NCBI GenBank assembly: GCA_963693365.1
Contig: CAVNZM010000002.1
Span: 16,058,001-16,122,000, forward strand
Direction of reading: 5' to 3'
Source: Amoebidium appalachense
Taxonomy: Eukaryota; Ichthyosporea
DNA length: 64,000 bases
The position numbers were made by a program, and so were the translations under genes. The notes beneath the pieces were generated by a model that was not told where the DNA came from, searched no databases, and was given only the letters and a program-made list of their open reading frames with translations. The first letter of the stretch is position 1. Each line of letters starts with the position of its first letter. Shown here one piece after another: positions 1-12,498 of the stretch.

Positions 1-211
1 CACACCCTATAGTATACTACCCCTTACCACCCCCTTTTGCCCCATAGCACTTCGGAATCCACCCCGTCGGCAGTCTCCACTTTATTTTGCGCTCGAGGTG
101 TGTAGACTTCCTCCCCCCCCCCTTCTCGACGCGCAATACAACCCCCCCCCCCCCCCCCCCCCGCCCCTTCCCCCCCCCCCCCCCCCCCCTCCCCTAACAA
201 AACAACCAACG

Positions 212-302
<91 letters not shown>

Positions 303-345
303 ACCCGGCCCATTCACACATACCACCACACATACTCTGAGCACG
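1..345 (+). repeat. Dispersed flank repeat A, copy 1 (at window edge)
   Basis: The first ~205 bases are nearly identical to 10146-10350, and the segment to ~345 also matches the reverse complement of 6739-7045. It contains a unique 5' part (about 1-115), two C runs (about 141-190) and a (CA)n array (214-297), then a short tail ending near an ACTCTGAGCAC motif that copy 2 shares. At the other two sites this repeat lies 3' of a gene for a 214-aa secreted protein. The function is unknown and no ORF in it is credible. Confidence 0.8.
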
Positions 346-1999
346 ATCGTTTAGCGGCCACTGACAGCAAGCACATCCTTTTGAGTTATGAGGATTCGGG
401 CTGGCAACGTCATCGGCTACTCTCTGTCATATATATGCCCCCCCCCCCCCCCCCCCCCCCCCCTCAAAAAAGAAAAAAAAAAAAAAAAAAACCTTCCTTC
501 CGGAAGCCCAACGGGTTCTGCACGGAATCGGTGGGCCGGGTTTCGCATTATTGCTTTGCATGTGAATTAGTACATAAAATAAAACTGCTATCGGGGGTAC
601 CATGCCTTGATTACGTACCGAGTCATTCCTCCCCCATATCCCTCCCCTCCTTCCCCAAACCCCCCCTACCCCTACCCCCCCCCCCCCTCCATCCCCGGCC
701 CCGCGCAGCCCTGGCCTTTTTTTCTGGGACTCATCCTGGACCACTGCCCACTGACCCACACGCTCAGTGGCTTTTGTGAATCTGCCGAATATATGTAAGA
801 GTCGTGACTATACATAGTAGATTTAAACGACGGTCAGGCAGTCTGCTCCTTTCTGTGGTACGGTACAGTCCGATTAGTATTATCCCCCCTCCTAGTCACC
901 AAGCCCCCCCCCCCCCCTCCCCCCCCCGCTCTTGTAGATTTCCCTCCCCCCACTCCCTCCCCGTCCCCGCCCACCCCACCCCCCCCACCCCCCCCCCCCC
1001 CCCACCCCCCCCCCTTGGGCTGTTGGTGCCAAAATGTGTCCCAAGCAGAAGCAGATCATCCCCACCTTCATATTCATTTTCTCGCGTGCACCACACGGTC
1101 TGAACACATGCACAAACATGCAGTACTTTGGCATATGGCTCATTATTACCGTTCCCGTTTTCGCCACTCATCTGCGCATTATTATGATTAGTATGAACAC
1201 TAATGTTGCCTGACCCATCAAAAAGGGACAGGCAGTCTAGCCTGGTGTCGAGTGTTTGACGTTTGAAACTTTTGTTCAAGTGAATTCGAAAATGTGACTT
1301 ACACAATTATTATAAGAAGCACAACACAGTGCTCAACAGATAAAACGTAAACATTATTCCAACAGTTGTGTCGGGAGCACTGACTATTCGCTGCACCTTC
1401 TAAACTTACGGCAAAGTTTTGATATCGGTCATCCCTCCCCCCCCCCCCCCCCTCCCCCCGGGAATCTTTTCCCAGTTTGTTCACACGCATTCCGGCGTTT
1501 GCAAGGAGAGGTTGACTGACATCGTTGTGCAGGTTGGCATCGTTCTCCCAAAAGCACACTCAACGTAATATTATAATTTGCTGAGCATAACCAGACTGAT
1601 CAGTGCGAAGCTTCTTTCTAGGGGCAGCTGCACCGTGGGAGTGCCTGCAGCTGATGTCGCAGTGTTGCACAGTTAGATTGATCATCATCGGAGTTTGTTG
1701 TGTCAACATGAATCAAAGCGCATGGCGAAACGATGGTCGTAGTCTAAGAATGGAATTGTATTTGTAGGTGTTGTCGACCGAGAACATATGTATGGTTGTT
1801 GTGCACCTGTGGCCCGATGTCAAGGGGACGTGTACGTTCAGGCAGCCTGTCCGGAGGTGGATTAATGGTTCCAAATCTGACGGGAGTGTGGTGGGGAACA
1901 GGCAGCCTAGGCCTTCTGCTCGAGAAGGAGGGGGAGGGAAATTCTGCATACCATATGGGAGGTTTGGGAGTGCCACGAGATATCTAGAGAGAGGCCCTA

Positions 2000-2038
<39 letters not shown>

Positions 2039-2340
2039 TGCTGATGTGTAACTATCGTATTTGTGTGTGGTTTTTTGTTTGCTTGTTTTAGTTTTGGGGT
2101 AGAACCGTGGATAGGAGAATGTGTGTTGTGTTGAGGAGGGGTAGGAAAGGGGGGGGGGGGGGGGGGGGAGGGGGAGGGGGGGGGGGGGGGGGAGGTTAGT
2201 TGCTGTGCTGTTTATCCCTTGTTTTCATATCTTTTATGCTTGCACGGGGCTCAAGGCTGCTTGTGTGTTGACTAAATGACTGCAGGCATTTACCATAAAT
2301 GGCTACTATCCCCACCATCTGGTTGGCCCTTAACCACCAG
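346..2340. other. Non-coding stretch upstream of POLA exons
   Basis: I see no credible coding exon here. It holds a C27 run followed by an A-rich run (about 437-490), more C-rich tracts (620-690, 900-1015), a G-rich run (2150-2192) and a (GT)n tract near 2001-2030. It is most likely part of an intron of the polymerase gene, since the first recognised exon at 2341 begins mid-protein. Open frames here are proline-, histidine- or glycine-rich products of the repeats. Confidence 0.6.
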
Positions 2341-2449
2341 CACATCTCAACTACTACCTTAAGCAGCAGGTGCACCCTGTGGTTGCCCGCTTGGTGGAGC
2401 CGATCGATGGCACAGATGCCGCCCAGGTGGCTGAGTGCCTCGGTGTGTT

Positions 2450-2483
<34 letters not shown>

Positions 2484-2630
2484 TCCCTCCCCTCCCCTCC
2501 CCCACCTTCCTCCCAACACACACACATACGAACACACCACACACACACAAATGCAGACACAAAAAACACCCACACGCTCTCGCAGACTCAAGGACGCATA
2601 TACAAAAACACACAAGTACGTGTGTGCGCA

Positions 2631-2665
<35 letters not shown>

Positions 2666-3639
2666 CCCCCCCCCCCCTCCCCTCCCCTCCGCGCCTGCAC
2701 GTACACTCAACCACACATGCACACACAAATGCATCTACTCCCACTGCCTTGCACCTACCCCCTCCTCCTCCCCCCCACCCCCTCCCCCTCCCTTTACCCC
2801 CCCCCCCCCCCCCCCCCATGCATGTACACTCAACCACACATGCACACACAAATGCATCTACTCCCACTCCCTTGCACCTACGAGGTTTTTGGTTTATTGC
2901 TGATTTTTTCCTTTGTTCTAAACCTTGTGTTTTCTCCCATAGGGTTGGATCCCTCAGGGTACAACAACAAGACAGAGGGAGCAGAGGAGGAAGAGGAAGG
3001 TGTTGCCAAGACACAACTGTCGGATGAGGAAAAGTAAGTTTCCCAGCGCCCCCCCCTCCCCCCCCCCCCCCCCCCCCCCCCCCCCCACCACCACCACCAC
3101 CACCACCTCGTCCTCCTCCTCCCCCTCCACCCCGGCAACTCTTTCGTGTGTCGGTGTGTGTGTGTGTGTGGGTGTGTGGGTTTGTGTGTGTATGTGTGGG
3201 TGTGTGTGCGTGTGCGTGTGTGTGTGCGTGCGCGCCTGTGCGTGTGCATGTGCTTGTATGCCTGTTTTGCATGTCTATACATGTAGAACATCGTGTTCCA
3301 GGCTCTGCACACCATGCTGTCCTTCATTCTAACCCTCCTCACCTCCCCCCCCCCCCCCCCCCCACTTCCCCCAGGTATCGTGATGCCGAGAGACTGATGA
3401 TCAAATGCCCCACGTGCGGCAAGGAGAATGAATTCACTGGGCCCCTTCGAATGGCCGTAATTGCCCTCCCCCTTCCCCCCCCCCTCCCCCCCCCCGCCCC
3501 GTTCCCACCCCCCTCCCTTTCCCATTCCCTCCCTCCCTTTCTCCCGGAGCCCCTTGGGGTCTCGCACCTTGCCCAGAGCATGCATTTGTGTGCATGTTCG
3601 CTTCATGCCCCCCCCCCCCCCCCCCCCCTTGCCTGCCCG

Positions 3640-3720
<81 letters not shown>

Positions 3721-5314
3721 CGCACACACACACACACACAGGCGCACACACCCACACACACACACAGACGCACACACACGCACACACACACAGACACACA
3801 CACACACACACACACACAGACGCACACACACACACACGTGCACGCGCACCACACACTATCGCCCGCCCTCGACTTCCTATCATCTACCTTACTCCATCCC
3901 ATTTCACACTTGCCCACGCTTGAACTGTCTCTGTCCATTCTGTGCTGGAAACCGACACTTTCTTTTCCTCTTTGTTAGTCAGTGCCATCGATGTCTTTTA
4001 AGTACAAAACCTGTTGGTTGGGGAGGAGGGGAAGTGGATGTTTCTAATTCTCGTTTTTTTTTTTTTTTTTGCAGGATCCAAACCACATTGCGTGTGGGAT
4101 GGTGTGCCCCGATAAGGGCTGTGGCAAGGCCATGCCTGCACCGTACATCTGCAACAGCATCACCCTGATCGTGAGGACGCTGCTGCAGAGATACTATGAG
4201 GTGGGTTGGTGCTGGTGGTGGGTGTGCGTCGTCATGCGTGGGTGGGGCTATGTTTCTCTAATCTGGGTGTTTTTAAGGGGTAACATGTTTAGACTGTGTT
4301 GTGCAGTTGTGCATGTTTAGGAGGGGAGGGAAGGCGCCCCTTTGTGGGGGGGGGGGGGGGGGGGAGGGGGGGGAGGGGGGGGATCCCTGTTTTGCCCTCC
4401 GCTGTAAAGTTGGAAAACTAGTTCGACATATTTAGATCATCGGTTGACACACGGAGATTCACTCTCTTATCTGGGACTCTCCTTTCCCATTCATTACCTT
4501 CGCAATGGTGCTCCGCCCATCTTTCCCTTTGTACTGTCCTCACACATGTAATCTTCCCATGCCGTATATCCCGCTCCATCTATACTCACCCACGTACTAT
4601 CTCGCCCAGGGCTGGGTGGTGTGTGACGACCAATGATGTGGCAACCGCACACAGCAGCTGTCGGTGTGTGGCCGCCAGTGCATAGTTCCTGGCTGCCCGG
4701 GCCAGGTCCGACCAGAGGTACCGTACCTGAGTGCTCTAGTGTGCTATGTGTTTAAGAAATGCGGCATGTTCTTGGGTTGACTTATTTTCGCATGTGTTGA
4801 GGGGATTAGGTATTTGAAGGAGTTTCTGTCTGAAAGGGAACTGGGCTGTGGGTGTGGGGGGGATAGGGCGGGAGGGCGGGGGCGGGGGAATGTGGGAGAG
4901 GTGGGAGGGAGGTGAGAGGTGTGAGGGGGTGTGTGGGGGGGTGTCTATTACAAAAACGAACCGAAAAGGGAAATCGCGGACGGGGCAAGGAGGGGTTTGT
5001 GGGTTCAAGGGGGCGCAAGGCGGGTGAGGAGGAAAGGAGGGTTCCCCGGGGGGAGGGGAGGGGGGAGGGGGGGTTTGAAATATACCTAAGGTGCAGTAAC
5101 CACTCAAATTCCCCCTTCCCCCCCCTTCCGCCCCTCCCCCTTCCCCTCCCTGTTTTTTCTTCCCCCGTTGCCCACAGCTCAGCCCTCCCCCCCTACACAC
5201 ACATCCACTCCACCCCGGATTCCTGCCTCCCCCCTGTTCACCGCAGCCCCTTCCCCATATGCCAATTCGACCCTTGCAATCTTGGGAACACCGTTAATCC
5301 GTATACTAACGGCA

Positions 5315-5403
<89 letters not shown>

Positions 5404-6071
5404 CACGGCCACAGCGCTGTACACGCAGCTGACCTACTATCAGTATCTGTTCGACCTGCCCCACTTGCTGCAAAAGTGTGCCGAACCCAAAAACAACATG
5501 CCGGTATCCAAGGATGGTAAGTGCTTCCATTTCAAATACGTCTTTTTTTTTTTTTTTTTTTTTTTTGAAGCCATGGTGTCTCATGTTGAAGTGTGGAAAA
5601 ATGTGTGGAGATACCAGATGCAAAACGAATAAGGTAAATGGAATAATTGGTGGCCTGGTAGGGCACACAGAAGCTGCTGTGTTTTTTTCTTCTTTTTGTG
5701 ATGATGGTGATGCCCGTGTTTCTGTTGTTGTTCTTGTGTATGTGTGTGCCCCAGTGTGAGGGGGGAGAGGGGGGGGGGGGGCAGGGGAGTAGATACCTTT
5801 ATCCGGGGAGGAAGAGAGAGAGGAGGGCGGGGAGGGGAGGGGGAGGTACATAAAAAAGGGGGGGGGGGGGGGGGTTGACGAATAATGTACCTTTCAACAA
5901 ACCGTCTAACACAACCGGGTTGATTCTGCAGCTGCCGAGACCATGACGTTCACCTACAAGGACGACCTGCGATTGGTTCACAGTTACGTGACAGGCATCC
6001 TGGCCAAGAACGCACGCACCTTTGTGGACCTGGGCAGCCTCTTTGCCCTGTGTGTGCCAAAGAAGCACTGA
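2341..6071 (+). CDS. POLA1: DNA polymerase alpha catalytic subunit, C-terminal exons (in-frame TGA)
   Basis: Replicative DNA polymerase of the primase complex; only the C-terminal end is in the window. Exons: 2341-2442, 2943-3033, 3375-3456, 4075-4200, 4610-4717, 5402-5516 and 5932-6071 (stop TGA 6069-6071). All have GT-AG borders and the phases agree. Family signatures: HPVVARLVEPIDGTDA, the EEKYRDAER block, then the first zinc module (CPTC, later CGMVC and GC), the YYEGW linker, the second zinc module (4610-4717), the LYTQLTYYQYLFD block and a final LFALC. This order matches the eukaryotic Pol alpha C-terminal domain, which binds the B subunit and primase. Oddity: exon 5 has an in-frame TGA at 4634-4636 between CDDQ and CGNRT. 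That is either a base error, a disabling mutation or a recoded codon. The upstream polymerase domain must lie outside the window. Confidence 0.9.
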
Positions 6072-6738
6072 GGGCCGGAGACATGCCCCATCCCCTATAT
6101 TCATTAGTGTTTTTTCCTCTCTCGTTATGTATGGTGGTTGTGAGATGGACACGGGAAGGGGGGGGGGGGGGGGAGGGGGGGGGGGGGGGGGGGGGAGGGA
6201 GGATTTACAGACTCACGGATGGTCTAAGAACGCGAAGTCAGACAGCCTACTCTAAACAATTTAAATACGTGGCTCTTCTTCAGAATGTGCTTGTGTGATA
6301 TCGTATCATTATTTTAAAATACTTATTCATGGTTCGATTGCTTTTGTTTGTATGACACCCTGTACCCTCGGAGAAACTCCGATACTCATAATGGTTGTGG
6401 CGGTTTGCAAAATTAGAAGGGGCTGTACCCTTTTTTCACACGGGCTGGAAAAAATTTATTATCCTGGACGCCTTTAATTTTCACGATATGAAAAGTCATT
6501 CTATAGATAGCTTCGTGCTTAATAGTTTTGTTAGTATTCGGAAGTTGAATCAGATACAAAGAAGTATTTGGCTTTTAATATGTTTGCTCGGTGTGGATAG
6601 CCACACGCCCCTCCTTTGCGGTCTGGGCCTGTCAAGGAATAATTAAAAAGGAGATAACTGGGAACGGGAATTGAAACCATGGTATACCCAATAAAATCCC
6701 TCGTGTATTTAATATGTATTAATAGTATGTGCCTACTG
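6072..6738 (+). other. 3' flank of POLA with possible poly(A) signal
   Basis: This is AT-richer unique DNA with a G-rich run at about 6157-6195. An AATAAA hexamer near 6690 is the best polyadenylation candidate for the polymerase gene, some 620 bases after its stop. No gene is seen. Confidence 0.4.
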
Positions 6739-6819
6739 TGCGAATCTGGTGCTCAGAGTATGTGTGGTGTGTGTGAATGCGGTGCATTGTTCGTGTTGTG
6801 GTAGTGCACGTGAAGTGGG

Positions 6820-6892
<73 letters not shown>

Positions 6893-7045
6893 GGTGCTTG
6901 TTCAAGGGGGGGGGGGGGGGGGGGGGGGCGGCCTGTATTGCGCTTCCAGAGAGGGGAGGGGAGGGAATCTACACACAAGCGCAAAATAAGGTGGAGGCTA
7001 TACACGGGGGTGGATTCCGGAAAGCAATATTGGGGCAAAAAGGGT
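6739..7045 (-). repeat. Dispersed flank repeat A, copy 2 (inverted)
   Basis: The reverse complement matches 1-345 and 10146-10360. It contains (GT)n at about 6824-6878, a G run at 6906-6928 and the same unique segment found in copies 1 and 3, with moderate divergence. It lies downstream of the minus-strand secreted-protein gene, mirroring copy 3 downstream of the plus-strand gene. Confidence 0.8.
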
Positions 7046-7444
7046 AGTGAGGGATAGGGATGTGTGTTTGTTGTTTTTTTGGTGTGTGTTTTGTTTTGAT
7101 TGGTGGCCGGCGCCGGTAACCCATGATCATGATATGGTGATGGTGGCGTGTGGGTGGTGGTGGTGGTTGGGGGGGGGGGGGGGGGGGGGGGGAGGGGGGA
7201 GGTTCAGGGGGGGGGGGGGGGGACAGGGGGGGACAGGGGGGGCGCGGAAAGGGGGGGGGGGGGGGGGGGGGGATGGGGATGGCAGTGAAACGAGAGGTTA
7301 ATTGCAACTCATCAGTCAAGTCAGGCACGTGCATGTTACAAGCGCACTCAGTGCGAACACATTTATTACGGTCAAAGTTTATTATTGTGTTTTGGTCTTT
7401 GCAGCAATATTAATAATCCATATACGCCACGCCTAGTCATTGGA
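7046..7444 (-). other. 3' flank of secreted-protein gene A
   Basis: It contains G-rich tracts (7168-7272). On the minus strand it has AATAAACTTTGAC (7374-7386), a poly(A) signal that matches the one downstream of gene B at 9706. The similarity between the two 3' flanks continues through the G/C-rich tract, so the duplication covers the 3' UTR. Confidence 0.6.
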
Positions 7445-8089
7445 CTACATCGAGGAGTCTGCGGCGGGCAGCAGGACATTGGGCACGATGCACTGGGTCA
7501 GGTTTGCGGTGGCATGGGTGCTGGCAGGGCCGCAGGCGCCGGGGTATTCGGCGGTGTTGAACCACGTGACGGCCAGCTTGTAGCCCGTCACCGTGCGGTT
7601 GCTGTCGTGCGCCACAAACAGCCCCTCCACATACGCCCCCACCCGCGGGTGGTCGCGGTCGTCCGAGTACGTCTGCGTGCCGTTGGGCAGCTGCTGCGAC
7701 AGGTACAGGTCACGCGCATCGAGGCACTCGCCGTGCGTGTGGTTGCCGTTGACGTAGCCGAGCCACGTGACGGCATTGCTGCAGAACGGGTTGGCGCCGG
7801 CCACGGGGGCAAAGGCCACGGGGTCAAAGACATACGCCACCGTGACGTCGCTGCCGTGTGCGGCATTGACCGTGGCGTAGGCGACCGTGTCGTTGCCCGG
7901 CAGCACACGCAGTGTCTCGGTGGCCGCCGTGACGGGGTTCAGCACCGCCACGTCCAAGTAGCGCAGAGTGTAGCCCTGGCTCAGCGTGCAGTCGCCAACG
8001 TCGCGGCCGTTGTACGTCTGCACGGGCAGTCCGGCCACACAGGCGGCCAGCAGCGAAACGGTCAGTGCGGCGGTTGTCTTGCAGGCCAT
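7445..8089 (-). CDS. Secreted Cys/Asn-rich protein of unknown family, copy A
   Basis: An intronless 214-residue ORF. A hydrophobic N-terminus (residues 5-20, ending around VAG-LP) is a clear signal peptide, so the product should enter the secretory pathway. The mature chain has five cysteines (34, 103, 122, 186, 200) and five N-glycosylation sequons (66, 116, 136, 164, 196), with no transmembrane segment or GPI-like tail. I do not recognise the fold or function. It is about 97% identical to copy B (8982-9626) but on the opposite strand, and similarity begins exactly at the ATG. The gene is GC-rich with C-ending codons, unlike its surroundings. A TATAAAAA box (about 8190-8197, minus strand) and a CCAAT box (about 8222) lie ~105 and ~135 bases upstream. 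The start is the first ATG after this promoter; an N-terminal extension in the same frame has no signal peptide at its start and runs into the TATA box. Confidence 0.85.
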   Translation of the reverse strand: MACKTTAALTVSLLAACVAGLPVQTYNGRDVGDCTLSQGYTLRYLDVAVLNPVTAATETLRVLPGNDTVAYATVNAAHGSDVTVAYVFDPVAFAPVAGANPFCSNAVTWLGYVNGNHTHGECLDARDLYLSQQLPNGTQTYSDDRDHPRVGAYVEGLFVAHDSNRTVTGYKLAVTWFNTAEYPGACGPASTHATANLTQCIVPNVLLPAADSSM

Positions 8090-8981
8090 GTTGTTGCAGT
8101 TTGAGATATCTGATTTTAACTTTGTCGCTTGCTTTTGCTTGCTTCTAATTCTGTAATGGCTGTAATGGATTCTGATGGGGTTTCGCTTCTTTTTATACCA
8201 TGTTGACGCCTCACTACAACAGCCAATCGGAATCGGATCGATGCTTGCCAATCACAGAGCGATATTTTATATACACGAAGTATGACATCCACTCTTTGTC
8301 GTTTTACATGCAAACCAGTTTCCATATCACAAACAGTAATGCTTTTAGTTTTAACATGCGTTCTTTTGCGATATTAGTGGTGAATTTCTGCAGCCAAAAG
8401 GCTCAGGCTAAAAAGGAAGTTTCCAGTGTTTCTCTAAACTTTGAACCAAGTGGTGTCATCCCAGCCTCATCTTGATCTGTTTGGAATGTGACAGGAATGT
8501 TGTGATCTTGAGCGCAATTTTCAAACACCAACGAGTTGGCAACGACTACCATGCAACCAAAGGAACATAATCTGCTGTATTTAGGTCGACACGAATGGAA
8601 GGTGCAGAGAAAAACATTTTCGCGTTCAAAAATTCACAGATAAAAAAATATATATTTTACAGGATTGCTGTTTCAAAAGCCGATGCTTGGCTATATGTAA
8701 GTAACAACGTGTAAGTAAGCTCAAGTGCTCGAGCCTCTAGAAAGATCGATCTGTTCCACATGTAGCGCGCGCTGATTGGTTTCCAGGAAAATTCCCCCAG
8801 GTTAAAACGCTATGCATTTCCGATTGGTCGAGTGACTCGAGTCCCCTGATAAATAGTCCAGCGGCGGCTACCACCCATTCAGAAAAAAACTCCTGCGCAA
8901 CGCGTACGACAACACACTAGCTCAACACACTCAAGGAAACCTACACACTGAAGAGCGCCCAGTGACTTGGCAAAGAGCAAA
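8090..8981. promoter_or_regulatory. Divergent promoter region of the secreted-protein pair
   Basis: About 890 bases lie between the two divergent start codons. Leftward promoter: TATAAAAA on the minus strand at about 8197-8190, with a CCAAT box at about 8222-8227. Rightward promoter: ATAAATA at about 8849-8855, with ATTGG at 8823 and again near 8774. The two halves are not similar in sequence, although each has the same CCAAT-TATA spacing style, so the two genes may be expressed under different control. Confidence 0.6.
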
Positions 8982-9626
8982 ATGGCCTGCAAGACAACCG
9001 CCGCACTAACCGTTTCGCTGCTGGCCGCCTGTGTGGCCGGACTGCCCGTGCAGACGTACAACGGCCGCGACGTTGGCGACTGCACGCTGAGCCAGGGCTA
9101 CACTCTGCGCTACTTGGACGTGGCGGTGCTGAACCCCGTCACGGCGACCACCGAGACACTGCGTGTGCTGCCGGGCAACGACACGGTCGCCTACGCCACG
9201 GTCAATGCCGCACACGGCAGCGACGTCTGGGTGACTTATGTCTTTGACCCCGTGGCCTTTGCCCCCGTGGCCGGCGCCAACCCGTTCTGCAGCAATGCCG
9301 TCACGTGGCTCGGCTACCTCAACGGCAACCACACGAACGGCGAGTGCCTCGATGCGCGTGACCTGTACCTGTCGCAGCAGCTGCCCAACGGCACGCAGAC
9401 GTACTCGGACGACCGCGACCACCCGCGGGTGGGGGCGTATGTGGAGGGGCTGTTTGTGGCGCACGACAGCAACCGCACGGTGACGGGCTACAAGCTGGCC
9501 GTCACGTGGTTCAACACCGCCGAATACCCCGGCGCCTGCGGCCCTGCCAGCACCCACGCCACCGCAAACCTGACCCAGTGCATCGTGCCTAACGTCCTGC
9601 TGCCCGCCGCAGATTCATTGATGTAG
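8982..9626 (+). CDS. Secreted Cys/Asn-rich protein of unknown family, copy B
   Basis: An intronless 214-residue ORF and inverted partner of copy A. It has the same signal peptide, five mature cysteines and sequons. I count about seven substitutions against copy A (around residues 56, 83, 85, 113, 119 and 213); one sits next to a sequon (His119 in A, Asn in B). Conservation of reading frame, length and all cysteines indicates both copies are functional or very recently duplicated. TATA-like ATAAATA lies ~130 bases upstream, and an AATAAA signal at about 9706 follows the stop by ~80 bases. The ATG at 8982 is chosen because similarity to copy A starts there. Possible roles include an extracellular matrix, wall or surface glycoprotein, but nothing in the sequence decides this. 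Confidence 0.85.
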   Translation: MACKTTAALTVSLLAACVAGLPVQTYNGRDVGDCTLSQGYTLRYLDVAVLNPVTATTETLRVLPGNDTVAYATVNAAHGSDVWVTYVFDPVAFAPVAGANPFCSNAVTWLGYLNGNHTNGECLDARDLYLSQQLPNGTQTYSDDRDHPRVGAYVEGLFVAHDSNRTVTGYKLAVTWFNTAEYPGACGPASTHATANLTQCIVPNVLLPAADSLM

Positions 9627-10013
9627 CCCATAGCACTATAATAGCTATGTGTATGCCATGGATTAATATATATTGCTATAGACGTATACGAAGACCAAAT
9701 CACAACAATAAACTTTGACTGTATTTATATGTTCACACTGAGTGCGCCTGTTATATATCAACCATGTCTGACTTGACTCAGTGTTGCAATTGATCTCTCG
9801 TTTCACTGCCATGCCCCCCTCCCCCCCCTTCCCCCAACCTCAACCCCCAACCCCCACCCTGGGGCCCCATCCCCACGTATACAAGTAGCAACTCCCTAGC
9901 CGGTTCCCCACCACTGGGTACCCCACCTCCACCCACCCACCCATCCACACACCGTTACACACACACACACACACAAACACACACAAACACACACACACAC
10001 ACACACAGACACA

Positions 10014-10063
<50 letters not shown>

Positions 10064-10145
10064 ATCATTATGACCACGTCATGCATGCAAATGTGTCATC
10101 GCCGCCGGCCATCAAAACATTTACACACAAATAAAAACGAGCACG
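9627..10145 (+). other. 3' UTR and flank of copy B
   Basis: AATAAA at about 9706 is followed by a stretch similar to the 3' flank of copy A, then C-rich tracts and interrupted (CA)n arrays (9958-10062). No gene is seen. Confidence 0.6.
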
Positions 10146-10355
10146 CACACCCTATAGTATACTACCCCTTACCACCCCCTTTTGCCCCATAGCACTTCGG
10201 AATCCACCCCGTCGGCAGTCTCCACTTTATTTTGCGCTCGAGGTGTGTAGACTTCCTCCCCTCCCCTTCTCGACGCGCAATACAACCCCCCCCCCCCCCC
10301 GGCCCCTTCTCCCACCCCCCCCCCCCCCCCCCTCCCCCTAACAAAACAACCAACG

Positions 10356-10390
<35 letters not shown>
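10146..10390 (+). repeat. Dispersed flank repeat A, copy 3
   Basis: Nearly base-for-base like 1-205, including two C runs and the start of the (CA)n array. After the array at about 10391 the sequence differs from copy 1. It starts 520 bases after the stop of secreted-protein copy B. Confidence 0.85.
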
Positions 10391-11677
<1,287 letters not shown>

Positions 11678-12359
11678 GTGGGTAACGTAACGTGTGGTGC
11701 TGAGGTATTTGGCAGGCATGATGATTTTTCATCCCTGTGCCGTGTGTCTGTGCGTATACGCATGTGTGCGTTTGTGTGTCACAAGTAGGCTACTGCCTGT
11801 GCACAAGGGATATTATAGTCACTGTTTTTTTTTATTTTTAAAAAAAGCTATACACACGTCGCGCAGGGACCAATGCGTGGTGACTGTAAAACCTTTTTGT
11901 AGTTGCACTCACTTTAACGCCTCCTTTTGTCACACTGAATGGGCAAGGGAGAGAGGGTTAGCAGAATAAATGCTTCCAGTTCAATTAAACATAGCAGCCT
12001 GGTTATATAGAAACACACTCTTTCTACGCTTCCAGTTCAATTAAACATTGGAGCCTGGTTATATAGCTGGCTTTTGTGCAAAGTCCTTCAACAGCGCAAC
12101 AAAATCACCAGTAGAAAAGGTTGCAGCTAGATTTATTTTGCTCTTCCCCATTGGGAGGGGGTCGAGCAAGCAGAGGACTATCTCTAAGTACCGTCGGTGT
12201 GCGCACGACGGAGCTGGCGTCCCGGTTAAGGCTTTTCCACTCTGGTGGCGGAGAGTTAACGTTATTCTAATTCTCAGCCCGAGTTAGCTGCCTTTCCCCT
12301 ACTTCGCCTGAGCGGACTCCCGTTACATGTTCTAATCACACACCACCAAAGGCAACAAC
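11678..12359. other. No gene; short direct repeat
   Basis: A ~40-bp sequence beginning GCTTCCAGTTCAATTAAACA occurs at about 11970 and again at about 12027, each time followed by a GCCTGGTTATATAG motif. No coding exon was identified. Confidence 0.5.
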
Positions 12360-12498
12360 ATAGTGAGACAGTTTTTCATAACGAGAGCCCTTGGTGCTCG
12401 TTGCGCTGTGCACGGAGGGAGGTCCAGAAATTCTCCTAAGCTTCGTCTTGACACCAACACAGCCGACCTGGAAGCATGTTTCCGCAATAAACTCACTG
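12360..12498 (+). CDS. Possible exon ending at a strong donor, unknown gene
   Basis: An open frame of about 45 codons ends ACTG|GTAAGC, a consensus donor. The composition looks coding (RLDTNTADLEACF). I could not connect it in phase to the phosphatase exon at 15775, and there is no start codon in this frame. It may be an isolated exon, an exon remnant or chance. Confidence 0.25.

Noticed and set aside
2299-3978. Long Pro/His/Thr- or Cys/Val-rich ORFs on both strands
   Set aside because: They are translations of C runs and CA/GT arrays between polymerase exons; only the conserved blocks are coding.
7385-8104. ORF of 239 codons antisense to secreted-protein copy A (and its mirror at 9006-9557)
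   Set aside because: Shadow frame of GC-rich coding sequence; it lacks a signal peptide or family features and exists only because of codon bias.
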